Source of the DNA: Cellvibrionaceae bacterium
GTDB taxonomy: Bacteria; Pseudomonadota; Gammaproteobacteria; Pseudomonadales; Cellvibrionaceae
Assembly: GCA_021151695.1 (NCBI GenBank)
Contig: JAGKWU010000001.1
Span: forward strand, 1 to 64,000
Direction: 5' to 3'
DNA length: 64,000 nt
Below the pieces are notes generated by a model that searched no databases, was not told the DNA's origin, and worked only from the letters and a program-made list of their open reading frames with translations. The translations under genes were made by a program, and so were the position numbers. Shown one piece after another: positions 59,916 to 64,000 of the stretch (position 1 is its first letter; the number at the start of each line of letters is the position of its first letter).

Positions 59916-61331
59916 TTATTCAGGCACTTTAAACGGAAAATAATTCTTCGCGTTGTTAAAGCTGATGTCCTGAATCATCTTGCCAACCATTTTGGTATCG
60001 TTGGGTACCAGGCCTTTGGCCATATCGCGGCCGAAAATTCCGCACAGGATACGACGGAAATATTCGTGGCGCGAGTAACTCAGGAAGCTGCGGCTATCCG
60101 TCAGCATGCCCACAAAACGGCTTAGCAAACCAAGCTGGCTAAGCGATTCGATTTGACGAGTCATACCATCCATTTGATCGAGGAACCACCAGCCACTGCC
60201 GAATTGGATTTTGCCCGCAGAAGAGCCGTCCTGGAAGTTGCCGATCATGGTGCCGATCATTTCGTTATCGCGCGGATTCAGATTGTAAATAATTGTTTTA
60301 GCCAAGCGGTTTTCACTGTCCAGGCGGCCCAGGAATTTTGCCAGAGGTTTTGCGTAGTTGTGGTCGCCAATAGAATCGAAACCTGTATCGGCACCCAGGG
60401 TACGGAAGAGGCGAGGGTTGTTGTTGCGGATGGCACCAATATGAAATTGTTGTACCCAACCTTTAGCATGATCCTGCAGTGCAAATTCAACCATCATGGC
60501 CGATTGGAACTTTTCAATTTCAATCGGATTCAATTCATTGCCGCCACGAATTTTGGCAAAAATTGTTTTGATTTCATCTTGCGTGTAATCCGCTGCGTAA
60601 ACGGTTTCTAAGCCGTGGTCAGACAAGCGGCAACCGTTTTCATGAAAGTAGTCATGGCGTTTGTTGAGCGCCGTCATCAAATCATCGAAAGTCGCAATAT
60701 GCACATCGGCAACATTGGCGAGACGGTCAATATATTTGTTGTAAGCCTCAGCGCTTTCCACCGCCATGGCGCGGTCTGGACGCCAGGTGGGAAGCATTGC
60801 GGATTTGAAAGAGGAATCTGCAGCAACTTTTTTGTGATGGGCGAGATCGTGAATAGGATCATCGGTGGTGCACACCATTTTGACATTGGCCTGGGTCATC
60901 AGTCCGCGGGCGCTGAATTCTGGTGTGACGAGCAGTTCGTTACATTGGTCCCAGGTGCGCTTGGCATTGCTGCTGTCGAGCAGGCGATCAGTGATACCGA
61001 AAGGTTTACGCAACTCTAAATGCGTCCAGTGGTAGAGCGGATTGCGCAATGTATAGGGAACGGTTGCACACCATTGTTCAAATTTTTCATAGTCGCTGGC
61101 ATCGCCAGTGCAATAGCGTTCGTCAACGCCATTGGAACGCATGGCGCGCCATTTGTAATGGTCGCCTGCCAGCCAGACTTCATAAAGATTGCGGAATTGT
61201 TTGTTATCTCCCACTTGCTCCGGCTGTAGATGGCAGTGGTAGTCGATAATGGGCATGTCTTTGGCGTAGTTGTGATACAGCTCTTTAGCCTGCTCAGTAT
61301 CGAGCAAAAAATCGTCGTGAATAAAATTCAT
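59916..61331 (-). CDS. uxaC: Uronate isomerase
   Basis: UxaC converts glucuronate to fructuronate and galacturonate to tagaturonate, entry steps for breakdown of pectin- and xylan-derived uronates. The 471-aa protein, from ATG 61331 (AGGA at 9 nt), has the metal site YHCHL near residue 33, then RAMRSNGVDERYCTG and KMVCTTDDPIHDL, and the C-terminal SYSRHEYFRRILCG and FLSYSRHE region. Length matches the family. It is a single gene here; no other uronate-pathway gene lies beside it. Confidence 0.95.
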   Translation of the reverse strand: MNFIHDDFLLDTEQAKELYHNYAKDMPIIDYHCHLQPEQVGDNKQFRNLYEVWLAGDHYKWRAMRSNGVDERYCTGDASDYEKFEQWCATVPYTLRNPLYHWTHLELRKPFGITDRLLDSSNAKRTWDQCNELLVTPEFSARGLMTQANVKMVCTTDDPIHDLAHHKKVAADSSFKSAMLPTWRPDRAMAVESAEAYNKYIDRLANVADVHIATFDDLMTALNKRHDYFHENGCRLSDHGLETVYAADYTQDEIKTIFAKIRGGNELNPIEIEKFQSAMMVEFALQDHAKGWVQQFHIGAIRNNNPRLFRTLGADTGFDSIGDHNYAKPLAKFLGRLDSENRLAKTIIYNLNPRDNEMIGTMIGNFQDGSSAGKIQFGSGWWFLDQMDGMTRQIESLSQLGLLSRFVGMLTDSRSFLSYSRHEYFRRILCGIFGRDMAKGLVPNDTKMVGKMIQDISFNNAKNYFPFKVPE

Positions 61332-61337
61332 TCTCAC

Positions 61338-61717
61338 AATTCCTCAGCGGTAACCGGGTCTGCCCGGAAAGTCTTTATTTCTGAAAGGCACAAGTACGCG
61401 CAAACCATCCTGAGCAAAGCTCAAAGGCAAACGGGAGTCAGGGCGTATGTGTGATTTTTGTAGGTATTTGACCGAGGGTTGCGCTCGCCGGGTAATTGCA
61501 TTGTTATGCGGCGCTACTGCTATGTTGCAGCTGATACACAAGTGTAACGCCTGCCCGCAAAAAATACTATCGGGGCGGCTAAATAATCATATAGGTGCAT
61601 GAAAACTGCGCAAAAATTCCGTGCTGGGCTATAGTCAAAGGCAGGTTTAACGGTCAAATGAACGGGTTTTACGTGGCCGGAAAGTCGTCATCTTGTTTTT
61701 TGGTTAGCGAGGAGTCT
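61338..61717. other. 380-bp divergent intergenic region
   Basis: It lies between divergent uxaC and the pentapeptide gene and must hold both promoters. On the uxaC side a small perfect hairpin (ccggg-tctg-cccgg, 61354-61367) falls in the 5' leader just before the ribosome-binding site. A GGTAACC palindrome abuts it. No clear ExuR/UxuR operator, CRP site or RNA gene was recognised. Confidence 0.4.
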
Positions 61718-62065
61718 ATGGGTAAACCCCTGGTGCATCAGAATCCACTCTATGAATTATTACGTACCGAGCAGGTGGCCGAATTTAATCGGCGCAAAGC
61801 GGCAGGAGAGGTTGCCGATGGGCTGCTGACCGGAGGAGATTTTCGCGGGTTGGATTTGCGCAATCTGGATGCCGATGGATTGGATTTACGCGATGCCTAT
61901 TTTCGCGGTGCAGACTTGCGCGGGGTGGATTTCAGAAATGCCAAACTGGAGGGGGCAAGTTTTTGTCAGGCACATATCTCCGGCTGCTATTTTCCGTCGG
62001 AACTTAAGGCGGATGAGATTCGTTTGTCATTCGATTTGGGTATTCGCGTGCGCTATCAAAAATAG
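61718..62065 (+). CDS. Pentapeptide-repeat protein
   Basis: ATG 61718 (MGKPLVHQNPLYELLRT, AGGAG just upstream) fits better than the frame opening at 61595. The 115-aa cytoplasmic protein has an N-terminal helical part (about 1-40) and roughly seven tandem pentapeptides of the A(D/N)LxX type (GDFRGLDLRNLDADGLDLRD region, then AYFRGADLRGVDFRNAKLEG, each shown in part). These form a right-handed beta-helix. Some relatives mimic DNA and protect gyrase, but most have unknown roles. No operon partner is close. Confidence 0.85.
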   Translation: MGKPLVHQNPLYELLRTEQVAEFNRRKAAGEVADGLLTGGDFRGLDLRNLDADGLDLRDAYFRGADLRGVDFRNAKLEGASFCQAHISGCYFPSELKADEIRLSFDLGIRVRYQK

Positions 62066-62321
62066 GTTTGGGTTCGCTTGGCAGTTAGCTCCAAATTTAT
62101 GCGGATGAAGGCTTGGTAAAGTTGCGTTTACTCGGGTTTAGTCGATCATGTCGTTCAGCTACACTGTCGCGCAAAGAAATGTATAACAATAAGTTTCACC
62201 ATGAAAATGGTTTCCGGGTACAGCGAAAATACCCCGGTATCAACAGCAGGTTAGGCAAACTGGAACACAATGCGGACAGGAGTCTTGAGTCGCTTGTCTT
62301 AATCCTAATCACGAGGAAGTA

Positions 62322-63578
62322 ATGAAATCATTGCCTTTTAAAAAGTGCACGCTAGCACTTAGCCTGAACCTTTTTGCAAGCTTTATAGCTGTTGGATCTC
62401 TACCGGTTTATGCCGGACAGGAATCGGTTAAATCAACTGCCGCTAGCCAAGCTGTCATTGAAGTAAATCCGGTGACCAAAAATGCAACAGCAGAAACTCG
62501 TTCGCTATTTGCATTTTTAAAAACCAACCGTGAAAAAGCCATTATGTTTGGCCATCAACACGAAACCACCCAGGGATTAACGATTAAAAAAACCGATGGT
62601 ACCGAGTCGGATACGTTTAATGCTGTCGGTGATTTTGCGGCAGTCTATGGTTGGGATTCGCTGTCTATCGTTGCACCTCGTCCTGAAGGAGATGTGGTTG
62701 AGCAAATAAAAAAGGCTTATGCCCGCGGCGGTATCATCACGATCAGTGCGCATTTGAACAATCCAAAGTTTGACGGCGAACAAGGTGCCGGCACTGCATG
62801 GGATAAACGTCCTGCAGTGAAAGAAGCGTTGCCCGGTGGCAGTCACAATAAAGTGCTTAATAATTATCTTGATCAAATTGCCGATTGGGCACACAAGCTC
62901 AAAGATGATAAGGGCACTTTAATTCCCGTGGTAATGCGCTTGTTCCATGAAAATACTGGCGCCTGGTTTTGGTGGGGCAATGAGCAGTGCACGCCAGCAG
63001 AGTATCAGCAACTTTATCGTTATACCGTTGAATATCTGCGCGACAAAAAAGGTGTAACCAATTTTCTTTATGCCTATTCCCCTAATGAATTTTGGGATGC
63101 AAAAGAGCAAAACTATCTTGAGCGTTATCCCGGTGATGATTGGGTAGATGTGTTGGGTTTTGATACTTATGGTTTTCTTGACGATAAAGAGGAAGCCTGG
63201 TTTAAGACAGTGATTGCAAACGCTGCGTTGGTGGTGCGTATGGCAGATGCGCGCGGAAAAATTCCGGTGATTTCCGAGATTGGCATTCAGGCACCTGATA
63301 TTGGCGCGGGCAAAATTGATGATCATTGGTATCGCAAACTTATTGGTGGCCTTAAAGCCGATAAAGATGCGCGTCGCATTGCGTTTCTGCTGACATGGCG
63401 TAACTCGCCTGATGGCGACGGTAAGGGTAATCCTCATTATTGGGTGCCTTACAACAGCAAAGAAAATATCAAGAATGGCACGTTGGAAGATTTTCGGGCT
63501 TTTTATAAAGACGAGCTGACAGCGTTCAATCGCGATATCTCCGGGGTTTACTCAATTCCTACAGTAGTTAAAAAATAA
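62322..63578 (+). CDS. GH26 beta-1,4-mannanase
   Basis: The 418-aa enzyme has a signal peptide ending in LPVYA, so it is exported to the periplasm or outside. The catalytic acid/base is Glu210 in RLFHENTGAW and the nucleophile is Glu319 in VISEIG, 109 residues apart; Cellvibrio japonicus Man26A uses Glu212 and Glu320. The start has GAGGAAGTA next to it. It hydrolyses beta-1,4-mannan or mannooligosaccharides. No carbohydrate-binding module or lipobox is present. A terminator follows and a GH3 enzyme gene lies downstream. Confidence 0.94.
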   Translation: MKSLPFKKCTLALSLNLFASFIAVGSLPVYAGQESVKSTAASQAVIEVNPVTKNATAETRSLFAFLKTNREKAIMFGHQHETTQGLTIKKTDGTESDTFNAVGDFAAVYGWDSLSIVAPRPEGDVVEQIKKAYARGGIITISAHLNNPKFDGEQGAGTAWDKRPAVKEALPGGSHNKVLNNYLDQIADWAHKLKDDKGTLIPVVMRLFHENTGAWFWWGNEQCTPAEYQQLYRYTVEYLRDKKGVTNFLYAYSPNEFWDAKEQNYLERYPGDDWVDVLGFDTYGFLDDKEEAWFKTVIANAALVVRMADARGKIPVISEIGIQAPDIGAGKIDDHWYRKLIGGLKADKDARRIAFLLTWRNSPDGDGKGNPHYWVPYNSKENIKNGTLEDFRAFYKDELTAFNRDISGVYSIPTVVKK

Positions 63579-63590
63579 TCAATGCAGTAA

Positions 63591-63619
63591 AGCCTCCACC
63601 GCGGTGGAGGTTATTTTTT
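63591..63619 (+). terminator. Rho-independent terminator after GH26 gene
   Basis: Stem cctccacc / ggtggagg with a two-base GC centre and a T-rich tail, 15 nt after the stop codon. Confidence 0.9.
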
Positions 63620-63689
63620 ATGCGGGCAGGGTAAATATTAGTTAAAGAAATAGGGTGGTTTTTGGCGGCGGGATATGATTGCCGGCCAC

Positions 63690-63721
63690 CAATTTTACGG
63701 TGCTTTTGTGCACCGGAATTG
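63690..63721. promoter_or_regulatory. Interrupted palindrome upstream of the GH3 gene
   Basis: caatt-ttacggtgc and gcaccg-gaattg pair around a TTTTGT centre (cggtgc / gcaccg plus caatt / aattg). It is 44 bp before the GH3 start and may be an operator for a sugar-responsive repressor or a leader hairpin. Factor is unknown. Confidence 0.4.
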
Positions 63722-63764
63722 CAACGGATTACAACGAAAAGCCAAATCACATGGGGAACTCATT

Positions 63765-64000
63765 ATGCGTTTTCAAAAGAAAATAAGTTTGCTGGCAATG
63801 GCGCTCGCCGTAACTGCAGCAGCGCCCACTTTCGCCGCCGATAAAAAAGCCGATACCAAAGCACCTGCAGAGGCTGCCAAGCCCTGGATGAATACTGCGC
63901 TCAGCGCAGACCAGCGCGCTGATTTGATTTTGAAAGAAATGAAGCAAGAGGAAAAACTCAAATTGGTGTTCGGCCATTTTGGCACCGAGATGGGTTGGAA
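63765..64000 (+). CDS. GH3 beta-glucosidase-type enzyme, N-terminal part (truncated by window end)
   Basis: ATG 63765 follows GGGGAA at 6 nt. A signal peptide (KKISLLAMALAVTAAAPTFA) precedes a Lys/Asp-rich spacer and the typical opening of GH3 proteins, LSADQRADLILKEMKQEEKL, then LVFGHFGTEMGW. Only about 78 codons lie in the window; the catalytic residues are beyond its end. Being next to the GH26 mannanase, it may finish degradation of mannan or glucomannan oligosaccharides. Confidence 0.85.
   Translation, partial: MRFQKKISLLAMALAVTAAAPTFAADKKADTKAPAEAAKPWMNTALSADQRADLILKEMKQEEKLKLVFGHFGTEMGW

Noticed and set aside
62113..62322. 69-aa open frame before the mannanase gene
   Set aside because: Basic low-complexity product with no domain and no good ribosome-binding site; it lies where the mannanase promoter must be.

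Overview
The window looks like chromosomal DNA of a Cellvibrio-type gammaproteobacterium (Cellvibrionaceae). This rests on a moderate GC content, a polysaccharide-degradation locus (GH26 beta-mannanase next to a GH3 enzyme, uronate isomerase), a Pseudomonas/Vibrio-like polar flagellar and chemotaxis cluster (flhA-flhF-flhG-fliA-cheY-cheZ-cheA-cheB-motC-motD ... parC-parP-cheW-DUF2802), and the queA-tgt-secD-secF block. Genus assignment is inference from gene content; no 16S or other marker is present.

Layout. (1) 1-1400: an AT-richer orphan toxin/immunity module of polymorphic-toxin type, bounded by related GGGGTCAG hairpins, followed by a dispersed inverted-repeat element and a small hypothetical gene. 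(2) 2094-15066: two giant tandem paralogues (about 2030 aa each), each a secreted chain of five beta-propeller-like units joined by calcium-binding hinges and ending in a thrombospondin-3 stretch and a jelly-roll-like domain, plus a small membrane-anchored protein. (3) 15152-27165: housekeeping genes (pseudouridine synthase, yaeQ, cnoX/ybbN, rbgA, suhB), a DUF4380 lipoprotein, a porin/periplasmic binding protein/diguanylate cyclase operon, an MFS transporter and a DUF418 membrane protein. (4) 27260-35160: hybrid histidine kinase and secF-secD-tgt-queA on the minus strand. yajC, normally between tgt and secD, is missing. (5) 35521-39253: a small outer-membrane barrel and the ybhP-clsB-ybhN lipid operon. 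(6) 39256-58674: the flagellar/chemotaxis cluster, interrupted by a MocR/PhzF metabolic module with a decayed LysE-type exporter remnant. (7) 58679-64000: AEC transporter, uxaC, a pentapeptide-repeat protein, GH26 mannanase and the start of a GH3 glycosidase.

How the genes work together. FlhF and FlhG set position and number of the polar flagellum, FlhA is the export gate, FliA transcribes late genes, CheAYZBW form the signalling core, ParC/ParP place the array at the pole, and MotC/MotD are a second stator pair. The diguanylate cyclase and the hybrid kinase could link periplasmic signals to motility and surface life. The giant calcium-dependent proteins are the best candidates for an undescribed surface-adhesion or substrate-binding system. 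The most interesting non-coding signals are a decayed tandem array of sigma-54 promoter-like units upstream of flhA, four TACAG boxes in a nested inverted arrangement between phzF and mocR, and a duplicated uxaC 3' end that leaves an intrinsic terminator 14 nt before the AEC start codon.
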